Positions 22,745 to 34,189 of a stretch of DNA of 64,000 nucleotides are shown here, piece after piece. Under the pieces are notes generated by a model. The model saw nothing but the letters and a program-made list of their open reading frames with translations. It was not told the origin of the DNA and made no database searches. This stretch comes from Tretioscincus oriximinensis. Its lineage: Eukaryota; Chordata; Lepidosauria; Squamata; Gymnophthalmidae. The stretch's first letter is position 1; every line of letters starts with the position of its first letter. The position numbers were made by a program, and so were the translations under genes. The stretch lies in contig JAJVDF010000460.1 of NCBI GenBank assembly GCA_022410635.1, forward strand, positions 124,001 to 188,000, given 5' to 3'.

Positions 22745-24440
22745 TTATTTTCTTTTTTTTTTTATTTATTTATTTATTTATTTAATTAATTTTTTTTTAT
22801 TTAAACAGAAACAAAACAAACATACATACATACATAGACAGTTACAACCCCCCCCAAACCCTCCCCACAACAAATAGGTATAATGATATAATATTACAAA
22901 ATCGATCGTTGTTCCAGGAACATCTGTATTGTTTCCTTGATCAGAGCTGGAGATGACGGTGTCAATCCAAAGGCTATGAGCTCTTGCCATTTTATCCAAT
23001 GTGGTTTTTGAATAATTCCAATGGTCTGCAGTCTTTTGGTATGGAGAATATCAAACATCATGAATTCCATAAGATAATAGTACCATTCTTGTATATTCCA
23101 CTTAGAACAATCTTTCCAGTTTTTAACTATTACCAAATGACCAGCCATGATTCCGCTATCTATCAGACAGAGATCGGACCTCTCCATAGTTGGGACGTTT
23201 AATAAACCAAAGAGCCAAACTTCCTTAGTATTTGGAGGACTTATTCCTGTGATCTTATTTAGTTCGATGATGATGGTACCCCAAAATCTTTTCACCTTGG
23301 GGCATAAAGCCCACATATGGGTGTATAGCCCCCTCTGCTGGCAACCGTGCCAGCATAGGGGAGACATTCCAGTAATGTGAGCCAGCTGGCACGGAGTATA
23401 ATACCAGCGGGTCACCGTTTTCAGTTCTGTTTCCTTGATCCTCAGATCCTGTCTACTTAGGTGTCTAGCAATCCATTGTTTCCAAAAGCTGTGAGCCTCG
23501 GGGACCTCCGTCTCCCAATAATCCATTATAATTTTTAAATTTTTGTAACTATTTGTCGTAATTAGAACATACATCTCCTTCGCCAGTTTTTTTTGTCCCC
23601 CAATCATTTTTATTAACAACGGTTCTAGCTTTGATTGGCCGCACATGCTATTTCTGAAATCTCTGTTATTTATTATCTTCCAGAGAGCACGTTCTTGCAG
23701 CCAGAATCGTAAGCCATAATTCCTATATAGTTGTCTAATTATTGGTATTGGGACCATAGAGCCATTTTCATCGACTAAATCTCTGAGCCTCTTGTATCCG
23801 TTATTTTTTAGTATCGTTAGATATATATATACATGGAATCATCGCTTCCATATACATGGAAGTTGATCGCTTCTAGAGAGGCGACGTGTTTCCAATTTGT
23901 AGTTAGGACTTTACAATTTTTCTTCCAAGTTTTATAGCAGGCTTGCAACGGTGATAACCAGAGTTTAGTAATTCTTCTACCTAAACCGGGGTCTAGTAAA
24001 GTCCTATTTTGAATCCCATTTAATGCTAATTCCAGTCTAGTGGTGTTATTTTCCCTACAATATTCTAATTGTAGTATTTTTAGAATTTGGAAAACGTCTG
24101 CATAGATTCTGATTGATAATAGACCCCAGCCCAATTGTTCTTTTTTTGAAAATAGCGTTCTGTTGGGGATTCTATTCTTTTTCCCATTTAAAACCCACAG
24201 TTTTATGGTGTTATCCCATTTTTACCTCATAGTATCAGGGATGTATTGTGGGAGTGCCTGTAAGAGATACAAGAATTTTGGGAAGATTATCATATTGATT
24301 GCTCTAACTCTGTTGGTTATTGACCAACGTTTGTTTTCCCACTTCTTGAGAGTAGTTCTAACCTTTTTCCATATTGGATTATAGTTCAAGGGTATCATTT
24401 TATTTTCAAGATACCATCTTTACCATACTTCTCAATAGTA
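22745..24440 (-). mobile_element. L1 LINE, 5'-truncated 3' portion
   Basis: The element reads leftwards and ends in a poly(A) and AAAT tract (poly-T on the plus strand at about 22750-22800). It contains the C-terminal half of ORF2. Around 24240-24310 the minus strand encodes RVRAINMIIFPKFLYLLQAL, which matches the conserved L1 INxxKMxxLPRFLYLF region. At 22894-24134 the frame continues with two breaks. The 5' boundary is approximate. Confidence 0.85.
22894..23757 (-). pseudogene. L1 ORF2 C-terminal fragment, 287 codons open
   Basis: This frame stays open for 287 codons to its own stop. It carries the L1 ORF2 C-terminal Cys-rich motif CX3CX7HX4C, with C135, C139, H147 and C152 counted from the first in-frame Met. 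It also has the WYYTP..LAHI..MSPLCW and CPKVKRFWG surroundings typical of that region. The upstream part (23817-24134) is in another frame. The endonuclease and reverse-transcriptase catalytic domains are absent, so it cannot be active on its own. The open length suggests a moderately young insertion. Confidence 0.85.
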
Positions 24441-24484
24441 ATTTTCAGAGTTCAACGGTCCATTGGATCTTTTAAAATCATTAC

Positions 24485-24600
24485 CACATTTATTTATTTG
24501 TTTATTTATTCATATCCCGCCCTAAAGCCAAAGGATTCAGGGAAGTCAATTGACATTAAAAACAGTATAAAACAGTATAAAATATACCATTTGCAAAAGC
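24485..24600 (-). mobile_element. L2-like LINE or SINE 3' tail
   Basis: On the plus strand an ATTT-repeat run is followed by CATATCCCGCCCTAAAGCC, the complement of the common reptile ...GGGCGGGATATG(AAAT)n 3' end. Only the terminal part is recognisable. Confidence 0.6.
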
Positions 24601-24824
24601 CTTTAATTTATATTCTTCATTTTTCAGCTTTATTCCATTTGTAGCACTTTATTCCCTTTGTATCAGCTGTACTTTTTGTTCTTTATATAGCACCTTCATT
24701 GCTTTTATAAACCAGTGCTAGTTGTCATACGCAAATCACGTATGCTTTATTAGAAAACTCGCTCTCAGAGGGTGTATGGATTCTCATGCAGTAATGCACA
24801 AGAAATTTTGCCTTATTCCATTTT

Positions 24825-24995
24825 CCTGTTTTGTGATGTCACTTCCGGTGCATGCTTCTGGAAAGGGTGCTTTGGGGCCAAAAGTGACATGACAAGTGTT
24901 ACCACTTCTGGTCCCGCACCAGAAGTGATGTCACCAAATTTTGCATGAGTGCTTTGCACATGTGATAACCCCTCAGCACCCAAGATTTCCAAGCT
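24825..24995. repeat. inverted-repeat element with GATGTCACTTCCGG ends
   Basis: GTGATGTCACTTCCGGTGC at 24835 is mirrored by GCACCAGAAGTGATGTCAC near 24916-24934. The same phrase surrounds the hAT-like MITE at 56451 (GTGACATCACTTCCAGT). It is an unclassified dispersed repeat. Confidence 0.5.
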
Positions 24996-27960
24996 CCAGG
25001 CATGAGATTGCTGGCGCAAATACTTCCAGCACTGTTATAAACTGGTCTCCAAACTTCTTTTTTCTGTTAATTTTATTTAAAAATTCCATTTCAAATTATC
25101 AGAAGTCCTGCATCTAAAAAGATTAGCACAGCCTTCTCTTCATTATGACTCTCCTAGTACTTGACAACGTCAATGAATGTTCTTATATTTTCCTTTTATC
25201 TTTTTTGCTAAAAAACAGTTTGTGTGTGTTATATCTTGCAAGATTTTCTTCAGTCTTATTACTAGTATACAAGCAAAGATTTTATAGTCATTATTCAAGA
25301 GAGAAATTGGTATGTAATTTTTTGGGTGCTTCATTCTTTATTATAAAACCAGAGCACAAGTAATTATATTGTAGATGACTGGGAATGATTTCTCATGCTT
25401 CTCAGATAAAATACAGGTCACTGACTTTATTGATTTCTTTGATGGTTGTCCAAATATTCTCACTGTGCAAATTCTGAGTGCATAGCTGAACTTTGTTAAA
25501 ATGTCGGATTTTTTAAAAAATAGAATATTATAATAAAATTATTAACATAAAATTGTTGGGTCAATAAAATAAAAATATTCTGTTATTGTTATGTTCCTCT
25601 ATCTTCTTTCATGACTGTCTTCCACATCCATCTTTTTATTGAAAAGACTATATAAGAAGTACAGCATTTCTGTGGTTACCTAATCAGAAATTTGGGGACT
25701 GAACAGGAATATATGTAAATGTCACAGGATTTATGCAGTTTGCGTTCATATAAAACTGTATTCAAAATGGCAGTGTGAAGTTCTTAGAGCTGATAAAAGC
25801 TAGATTCATTCAGTCATTTATAGATAGACCCCATTTATAAGAAACACTTAAAAGTTTTTGCTTTACAAGGTAACCTCTTTAAGGCACCCAGTTTTCATCT
25901 TTTATTTTAAAGCCGAGTGCTGAAAAAGATACCGTATATTTTCTATTGCCTCGCACTTTATAAGTTCCCACTTCGCAAGAAAAAAATGATCAAAGTTAGC
26001 TTGTAATGTTAGGGGCCACCTAGACTCATATCCTACCCTAGCCTAAGGCCTCTTAGGGTTGCTAAGATATCGAGAAAATAAAAAAATAGAAATTAAAAGC
26101 ACTTATTAACAATGCAATATCCAGAAGAGAAAAACTTAGTCTTAATCTTTCAGGATTCAGCACAAAGTCTTGTGTATTTTTACCACTTTGAGCCTTTGAT
26201 TTCTTAGGTTTATCAACAAATAAATCAGTGTGCTATCATTTTTGCAAGAAAAGATACAATATATATATGACTTCTTCCCTGTGCCACTATAAGCCTAAAA
26301 GTTCTAATATGTGGGATATGACATCTCGGGCTGCATTTGCACAAAAATCAAAGTGTCCTTACTGTCCAGCCCTTCTTTCTGCATGTGACTTTTGGATGGA
26401 ACCACCACACATTCCTTGATTGTTGCACCCACAGGTTGCTTAGGCTGATTCCACATTACAGCCTTAATATCCCTATTTTTATTAAATCCAAGACTACACA
26501 TCCACAAGTACGCCTCCATCCACTTTCAATTTTCCTCGCTGCTTCTTGTTTCTCCATTACATTTTCTGGTAGCCTTGTGACATCATCAACTCCATAAGTC
26601 ATTACAATGCTTATTTTACTGCAGTTCCTAGCATTCTAAATGAGCCAAGAGCCAATGAGCTTTTTACAGCTATCCTGAATTCACATTGCTGAATGTCCCC
26701 ACTAAGCAATCTCTTACATTTAAAAGAAGTCTGCTGCTGAATTGAGAAAAATGAGCTAATGGAAAAACCGGGACAACAAGCCTTTTTACCTCGTGGATTG
26801 TTGAACTTCTATGAGGTAATGGAGCAAATTCTACTTGATGTTGCTTCCAACTCACTAAATACGCTTAATGAGGATGCAGCATTAATCTACACGTTGCCTT
26901 TTTCCATTTAGATGCATTGTTTCCTTCTTTCTTCCTATGGACGTCTTTGTTTGCTTGATTGGCTTGTAAATTTTAGCTCAATGTTGGAGCTACATTTTTC
27001 CCTTCCTGATGTTTTTTTTCACTGCTTTTTCATTAAGCCTATTAGGACTACTATGCAACAATTGAACTTCTAAGCAGTCATCAATATGTACATTAGGTAA
27101 CCCAAATCTGAGTGGTATTTAACCCGATTCCTCCATTAGGCAAAGTTCTTGCAGCTTCTGAAATGAAATGGGGAACATTTCCAGGTGAATTATTTTTTAC
27201 CACAAAGTGAATCTGGAAGTTTGAGATTGTAAGAATTAATTATTTCTATTGAGGTGAATTCTGTGATTCCCGATGTAAATTTGTCTCTTTGGAATCACCG
27301 ATGAGCCTATAAGGAAATCAGTTCAGTTTTCATAGGCAACTCTATACATTGTACTGAAAGCACAATTTGCCTTGCATATTCCCCCTCAACTGGTATAAAT
27401 TTCTCCACCATATTGAAGAGCCATTTGCATGGAGATACATACTTAAGAGTAACGTTTTCTAGGCAGGTGCAGGTTTTTCTCTATTTGAGCTAAGCAATCT
27501 AGTAAGTGTACTCTCGGTCAGCTTTAGAGAATATATGGGGGAACAAATTTCCTTGTACTGGTTGAAATGGCATTTTCCAGGAGATTTGGGGTACATCCAG
27601 ACAATTGCTTTTTGTAGTGATATTGATTTATATAACCCTATAGACAACTTATACCATCATTGCTGGCCATTCACAAGCTCAAAGTGATTGCCTTTCATCC
27701 CTTTGAATTTACCTACATTTCCTAGGAAGCAATGCCATAAATCCTAGGTTATGATTGAATTTTATGTATCTCTTCTACTATTGGTTGCTGGCTCCCTTTG
27801 TAGCCTATTTTTTTAAGGGAAAAACCTCTCACTTTTAAAATTACCTGAGTTATGCAAGTGATTTTTTCCCCGTTTCATTACTGTTTTTTCTGATGTAAAC
27901 GTTACTGGAAAAAGCAGCAGATCTCCTTTCTATCTTTAAATCTCACTGAAGAGGAGGACT
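24996..27960. other. unassigned DNA
   Basis: Long AT-rich stretch. No exon, gene or named repeat can be supported. Confidence 0.4.
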
Positions 27961-27974
27961 GGAGGTCTTAGCAG

Positions 27975-28145
27975 CGCTCAGAAGGCTACGTCCATATGGT
28001 ACTGTGATAGTGCAAAGACATCAGTCTGCAAAAGCTGCATAAAAGTACCATCAAGAAAAAGTCTAATAACTTTTTCTAGCTTTAACACTGCTGGATCCCT
28101 CATAATCAAGCTCTTATTGTGTGAAAAACCATGTGTGACTGCAGC
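27975..28145 (+). repeat. unclassified dispersed repeat X
   Basis: Phrases such as AGCTGCATAAAAGTACCATC, TTTAACACTGCTGGATCCCT and CATAATCAAGCTCTTA recur in inverse at about 50960-51120. They recur partly at 48745-48870 (CCCACTGCTGGATCCCCACA). The copies are diverged and non-coding. Confidence 0.55.
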
Positions 28146-28289
28146 CTTTGTGTTTGGATCTGTGTGATTTTAAGGATCTATACAAATGCATTTCTGCATA
28201 CAAACACTGGGTTCCTCTCCTTTTCCTGTCATACAACCAAGCAAAGCTTCAACTTTCCCCCTTCCCCCTTTTTAGATCTTGGGCATATA

Positions 28290-28735
28290 TAACTTACAAT
28301 CCAGTTTCAGTCCACTTTCAGAGTGGGACAACACATCTGCAATGTGGCAAAATGCTTTCTTTTGGCCTTCCCTGACTCATAAAATCCACTTTGGGTTTAG
28401 AAGAAAACTTGGTTTCAGTACCCTGCTTTTCTCATCCTGAATGGAATCAAAGCTAGGTACACAACCTTCTGTTCTTCTCTTCACAACAGATAACTTGGGA
28501 AGTAAGTGGGGTTGAGAGAGATCTAAAGAACTGTGTCTACCCCAAGTCAGCTTTGTAGAGGAGTGCAGAATTGAATCAGGAGACTTCCAGATAAGCAACG
28601 TCTAACACTCTAATCACAATATCAGACTGGTTCTCAAATGGGTTTAGATTATGTGGAAAGGAAATTACTATTAACTTTGCTACTTCCATTCTAAAAGTGG
28701 ACTGAAGCTCGATTAAAAAATTTATACGACCAGGG
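28290..28735. mobile_element. foldback MITE-like element split by a SINE
   Basis: The left arm (CAATCCAGTTTCAGTCCACTT, 28299 on) and the right arm (AAGTGGACTGAAGCTCGATT, 28695 on) are inverted copies. Inner ATTATGTGGAAAGGAAA resembles the copies at 7680 and 41567. The SINE at 28402-28639 sits inside it with perfect target duplications, so this element is the older of the two. Confidence 0.7.
28402..28639 (-). mobile_element. Sauria-type SINE with 9-bp target duplication
   Basis: Minus-strand SINE with the GTTCTTCTCTTCACAACAG block and the tRNA-like head (CTAATCACAATATCAGACTGG region). It is flanked by the direct repeat GGGTTTAGA at 28393-28401 and 28640-28648. Confidence 0.85.
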
Positions 28736-28739
28736 TTTT

Positions 28740-29491
28740 GGAGTGAAGTAAGAAGGATTAAAATTTTGTCTCATAGACAACTTGATGGTGTGAAGTCAGA
28801 GATCAAACTAAGGCAACTTGTATTGTGCTCTACAGTAGCGCCCCCCCTTACATTTTCTTCTTTAAGGCAATTGTTCTCTAGCATGACTCATAAGCTTCAC
28901 AAGGCACACAGATCAATAAATCCTTTTGGAAAGAAAGTTTTGGTCCACTTCTGTCTATATTCACCATCAAAATACAATGGGGCTCCAAACACCAGTGAGA
29001 GAAGGACTTGTATTTGCAATGCTTTGTGGAAAGCAAAGAAAGCATTTGGAGAACAAAACAGAGGCATATGTACTTGCAAGACACTTATTTTCATTTTTTC
29101 TAAAAGACAAAAAAAGAAACCAAATTGGAGTACATTTAGCAAGAGGCAAATGGCCCATGAGATCTAGTGCTGAGAGAAGACACAAGGCACCACTTTCTTG
29201 CATCTCATCCCAGATCCAGCAGAAGTGACTTTTAACAAGACTTAGCAAAAAGAAAGTTTCTTTCATCTCCCAAGCGTTGGACATCCAAGCCCCATGTCCT
29301 GTTAAGAAAAATGAAGAGGTAAACAAATTATTCCTCACTGCAACACATAAGGTAAGAGAAGATAAATGAGAGGGGTTTATGTGAAGCATATGCACCCCCT
29401 CTTCATATCAACAAATAATCAATGAGCTGAGGGAGGTGTGGGAAGCAGTTGTAGTTCAGCAGTAGATACAACTACCAGAACATCCAAAGGT
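28740..29491. other. unassigned DNA
   Basis: Overlapping ORFs of up to 142 codons occur on both strands, but none shows a recognisable domain. I treat them as chance. Confidence 0.4.
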
Positions 29492-29676
29492 TGAAGAAGA
29501 AAAATAACTTGGTTCTTATACCCCACTTTTCTCACCTTTCAAAGGGACTCAAAGGGGCTTACAAGGGTATTTTGCCCAAAGGCTTACATTCTATCTTCCC
29601 CACCAGGCTGTGGTGGTTCCCAGGTACTTTCTTGTAGTCAGTTGCAATTTCTTGCAATTCATGCTTTCGAATAGCA
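29492..29676 (-). mobile_element. tRNA-derived SINE with Bov-B-like tail, head missing
   Basis: Runs from GGTTCTTATACCCCACTTTTC through the Bov-B-like tail and body to TGCTTTCGAATAGC, then stops. The tRNA-like head is absent, so it is 5'-truncated. Confidence 0.85.
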
Positions 29677-30967
29677 GTTTGATACCAACCTCTTCAAAGA
29701 AGTATGTAGTCAATGGAAAAACACCAAGAAAACTTGCATAGAGCTGCCTGAAGCAATGTCCATGCAATCAACCCAAGAGTTCGTCACCAACCAGTGATAC
29801 CCAACAACAGCAATAAGGGATGTGTGACTCAGGGATGCAGCAATCTAAAATGGGCCTTTGGGAAGATAGCATCTACAGATTACTTGATATTAATTTGAAA
29901 AGAGTTGATTCAAATGCAGTAATGGCCATTAAAAACTGGACAGTAGGTAGTGGTTAACAGACTAGAAACATTGAAATCTTACTAAATTCCTTCCAGTTTT
30001 TGCACTATTAAAAAGGCCACATGTATTGACATGAAGCCTCTCTTTGGAGGTTATTGTGAAGTGCTTGCTTGTTGGTACTACTTAAGACATCTTTCACATC
30101 CTATCCACATTCCTATCCCAATCCTATCCACATTCTAGTTTCACCAGAGTCTTTCTTGTTTCTTTGTTCTTTATTAAACTGAGCAAGAAATCACATCTGG
30201 TTGCGCTGTTGCTGCCTGGCATTTTATAGAATACAAGGTTATTAAAGTTTCTGTCTTAGGTTATTGCAAATCAGAGGAGAAAGGGGAAAATCAAAATAGC
30301 TGAACCTCAAAACAAAGTGGCAGCTGAGGCTTTGAAAAGAAAGTGACTGGCTAATTGTATTCCCTCATGAACCCAATCCAAATGGACCAGATGACTTGAG
30401 TGCATAATAGAGCACACGTGCCACAGTTCAAAATCTCTGGGAATACTAAGGAGCCTCATGCCACCCCTGATGGAACTAAAATGGTAGTGAACAGAATGCT
30501 GGAACCATGTTGTATTATCAAAGGACATGGAACCACTTATTCCAACTAAACACTTAGTGCTGTCATGCTGGTGTGACAGAAAATGGCACTAAAACACAGA
30601 TGAGTGGCTATTTTACTCTGGATAAATTCACTAGTTGGGCAAAATTCAGTTCTTAGGTCTGCAAAAGGGATGTGTTTTTGTGTGTGTGAGAGAGAGAGAG
30701 AGAAGAAGATGAAGAAGAGAGAGAACAGACACCGAGCCTGCTTTCTTTATTACTAATTTGTTTTCAATAATTTGAGATGTATGGATCAGAGACTGGACAG
30801 TTTGCTTTTCTGAGTTTAAACTACCAGTTTGCTACTGGTTCTTTCAGAGGAAAATTAAGCAGGATTAAGCAAATCTTTTTTGTTAGTAACATTATCAGGA
30901 ATTTTAAAGTTAACAGCAAAACAGAGTGACATGATATTTCAAAAAGTATGTTAGGCTTTTATCCAGA
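29677..30967. other. unassigned DNA with (GT)n(GA)n run
   Basis: No gene is recognised. A TG/GA-rich simple repeat lies at about 30678-30724. Confidence 0.45.
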
Positions 30968-31055
30968 AAGTCTAGCAAGGAGGTTAGCACTTTAGAGACT
31001 AATAAGAGAAAGACAGATGGCCTGAGCTTTCATAGACATCTGTCTTTTCAGATAC
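30968..31055. repeat. copy of the CACTTAGAGACTAAC repeat family
   Basis: Contains GGTTAGCACTTTAGAGACTA, TGAGCTTTCATAGACATCTG and related text, as at 5066 and 32076. Confidence 0.55.
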
Positions 31056-32075
31056 TAGGGAATAAATGCAAGGGGTAGACTATTTGTAGCAAACTGAATG
31101 CAGGAAATAAAAACATACATGTAATTTCTAGAATTGGAAAATGAGCTTACTCCACCCTTCGAGGTACAAGAGAAAAAAAGAATAAAAATCTGCTGAACAA
31201 GATACTTGCAAAAAGCCCAAAAACTGGACCTGAGTACAACAGCATTCTTTTGATTCATATCTCTTGCAACTGATATTCAAAGGCATTTCTGTGAGATTAG
31301 AAACAAAACAAAGTCATTATGGCTCACAGTTCTTGATAAACACTAACTTGGATAGTATTTCAAAATGAGGCTAGAATGAATCTTGAGTTAATAAAGCTAC
31401 CTCTCCCTTTTGTGGTAGCAATTTTAACAGTTTTTAATCTGCCATTATGGACATTATTTGCTTCAGTAGTGGTACTTTTGCAGTTTCAATGCCCAAATGC
31501 TTCCAAATGCATTAATAAATGATGTACAGTTCTATTTCAGAGCAAGTACAAGGAGTTCAAAGCCACTTCAAGCAGGCACAGGCCAAGACATTCTCCTTGA
31601 ACAGAAAATCCAAGCATCAATAACAGCGCAAATAATTAAAATTTGCTATGTGTTTGTGTCACCCACGAATCTCCATCCCCAGGTAAGCTATTTGCACTGT
31701 AACAAAAGCTGAAAGCAGAAGTGTCTGACTGCCCTTTTTTATTATTCATAAGAACTTTCATTATTTGAAAAGATAGCAGTTGCTATTCATTCTTTCTTAT
31801 TGTTAAGGATAAACCATTTTTTAAAAAAAATTGCAGCAGTTAGAGTACTTATACATTGTTTCCACCCAAAAGATAAAAAATGCAGTCCATTGGGCAAGGA
31901 GACACATGCTTCCAACACCTTACAGTTTCACAGACTCCTAGAAGAAGGATCACTATGGTTTTTCAGGGAACCTCTGTCAATTACTCCAACTATCCCTTGA
32001 TTGATTGGCAACTGCCTTGTGAACGTTCATGATTACTGTGAGCTGAACTTATGGACAACAACATAATCACAGCAA
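31056..32075. other. unassigned DNA
   Basis: Nothing recognisable apart from short ORFs. Confidence 0.4.
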
Positions 32076-32405
32076 AGAGGTTAGTAGCACTTAGAGACTA
32101 ACAGGAGAAAAGTGGGTGGCATAAGCTTTCATAGACACATCTGACATTCTATCTTCCCCACCAGGCTGTGGTGGTTCCCATGGATGTACTTGTAGTCAGT
32201 TGAAATTTCTTGCAATTCTTGCTTTCAAATACCTGGGTTGGCTAGAGCTACAGGTTAGTGGAAGGTGCTCATCCCTCCCCACGTCTGACACAGGGTTTCG
32301 AAACCCAATCTCCCAGATGAGAGACCTTTTCTTTAGCAACTGAGCTGTGCCACCCACTTTTCTCTTGTTAGTCTCTAAGTGCTACTTTGCTGGACTTTCT
32401 ACTTG
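32076..32405. repeat. inverted-repeat arms bracketing a SINE fragment
   Basis: The left arm (about 32076-32141) contains TAGCACTTAGAGACTAACAG then GAAAAGTGGGTGGCATAAGC. The right arm (about 32352-32405) is its inverse, with CCACCCACTTTTCTCTTG, TTAGTCTCTAAGTGCTA and CTGGACTTTCTAC. Between them is a SINE lacking its tail end. This suggests SINE capture or insertion in a foldback element. Confidence 0.7.
32142..32356 (-). mobile_element. tRNA-derived SINE, Bov-B-like tail deleted
   Basis: Starts abruptly at GACATTCTATCTTCCCCACC, in the middle of the element, and runs to the tRNA-like head complement (GCAACTGAGCTGTGCC). The AAAGCGGGGTATAAGAACC tail is missing. Confidence 0.8.
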
Positions 32406-32759
32406 ACTAACATAATCACAGTTGTTGTGAGGTGCTGAATTGCTGAAGGAATTCTGCCACTATATCTGTTCACATGGGTTGATTCCAGCTGTATTTTGGA
32501 AACTACCGCACATTCCCCTAAGGTTCCAAGGTGGTGATACAGTCAAGTTCTAAAGAGGTCTTTTGTCACAGCAGCCAAATTCTCATCCCTTTAGGATTAT
32601 TTGGAAAATTAGAATCCCAAATTGGACATTGAGAAGCCAAGTGGCAGCTACTACATATCTTTAAAGGCCAATGTGTTATTAACCTGCTGAGAACTTCAAC
32701 CAAATAAATCAACCACCAATCTGGCTGTAGAGTTTCACAACATCAGTACCTGCTTATGA

Positions 32760-33110
32760 ATCCTTTTCAAAGGCAGTCCCACATAGCATGCTTTACAAAA
32801 CTAGACAGCAATCTAGCTAGTCTGAAATGAATGTTGCTTTCTCCACCACCTGATTATCAAATGACAAATATGAATTTAGGACAATGGCAATTTCCATCCC
32901 AGTTCTTTCCAGTGAAACATGTCCAGAAAAAAAAATGTGATCAACTCAAGTCCCATCTTATCAAAATTCATTTTTAGTTCATTGACTACATGCATCAAAT
33001 CCATTACTGCTTCCAGGATCAGGTCTATGGCCTGAACTGCCCTAGTTTATGAGGTAGTGAGATGTAGAGCTGTATGTCATCAGCGTATTCATGACAGCTG
33101 TTGGGTTTTT
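32760..33110 (-). mobile_element. degenerate L2-like LINE reverse transcriptase, YADD block
   Basis: On the minus strand 33060-33105 encodes CHEYADDIQLYIS, the reverse-transcriptase catalytic YADD box in its L2 context (HQYADDTQLY). This is followed by ILEAVMDLM and NELKMNFDK, decayed forms of the downstream LEAVMDWM..NKLKLNPDKTE block. Stops and frameshifts are present. It is probably the same insertion as 34190-34640. Confidence 0.7.
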
Positions 33111-33224
33111 TATTTGAAACCTGTCAGATGAATGGATTCAGCTCAGAAAATAAAGTAATTTTAGCTCAGCAGAGTCTTCTGAAAACTATGTTTCAGCTTT
33201 GTGTGAAGGCCTTATGAGGTCTCT

Positions 33225-33410
33225 CTCTTCTTCGCTTTTTTTTTTAATTAACAAACTCAGAACATAACATAGCAAGACAAACACAAACTCTCTCTTCTTC
33301 TCCAGCTCCTTCCAGCTCTTCTCTTCAGCTCCAATTCTTCTTTTACATTCTTCTTCAGCTTGCCTTGTCCTTCTCCAATTCTTTCTCTGCTTTTGCACCA
33401 CTAAATCTAG
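33225..33410. repeat. polypyrimidine (TTC/CTCC)n tract
   Basis: Interrupted TTCTTC/CTCTTC/CCAGCTCC repeats make up this stretch. The long minus-strand Lys/Glu-rich ORF over it (33186-33455) is a product of the simple sequence. Confidence 0.7.
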
Positions 33411-34189
33411 GTTTTTATACCTTCTGGTATGCACGTTATGAGATCCAAACTGCATCTTTTTAATTGGGCCATTTGTACTATTTCCATCAATATTATTGAT
33501 TACTGGAATTCAGGGGTGGAACAAGCACACCTAAATTAAAATTCAAATAGGGAGGAAGCAGGAGATAAGTTCATCTGGCCAGACAAGGCAACAATAATTC
33601 AATCACTATTCCCAAGATGTGTGAAAGGCAAAAAGGGAACTCTTCTGAGTCAGAGTGTGCTTCTGGTGCTCGGTTTCAGTTTGAATAAAAATACCCTTAT
33701 AGAGAGTATCATATAATACAACATATCCTGCCATCCATAATATGCCAATTCTGTAGCTGAAACCAAATTTCTAGCCCAATTATTCTTTTAAAATAGCCAT
33801 CACTTTCAAAAACTGTTTAAGTTGTGTCACCAAGTTTGCAATACTTAAAGCTCCTGGCATTTGGTTAATCTCATCAAGAGGTCTGCTTTCTAGAAAGGTG
33901 AGAAATGTGCCTTTCCTCAGGAGAAAATCCAATATGCTTTTTAGGTTTGATTCAAGCTAACCAAAGCTACTTATTTCTTATGCAAAGTTCTAAGTTCTTA
34001 TGGTCAATCTTTACCCATCTGTGACTAATGTTAAACCATTTAAATTGTAAGATTGGTTACTCAGATTAATGGCAGTTGAGGCCTGGCACTTCCTTCTTTG
34101 GTTGCTCCAGCATCTTAGCCAGCTATTTTGGGGATACAGTGGTAGTTCTGCTACTAAAACAGTTCTTTAGAAGTCTTTTAGCTCTGACT

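Noticed and set aside
28766..29395. Overlapping ORFs of 100-142 codons on both strands
   Set aside because: They are mutually overlapping and low in information, with no recognisable protein family.
33186..33455. Lys/Glu-rich coiled-coil-like minus-strand ORF
   Set aside because: It is produced by a polypyrimidine simple-sequence tract.
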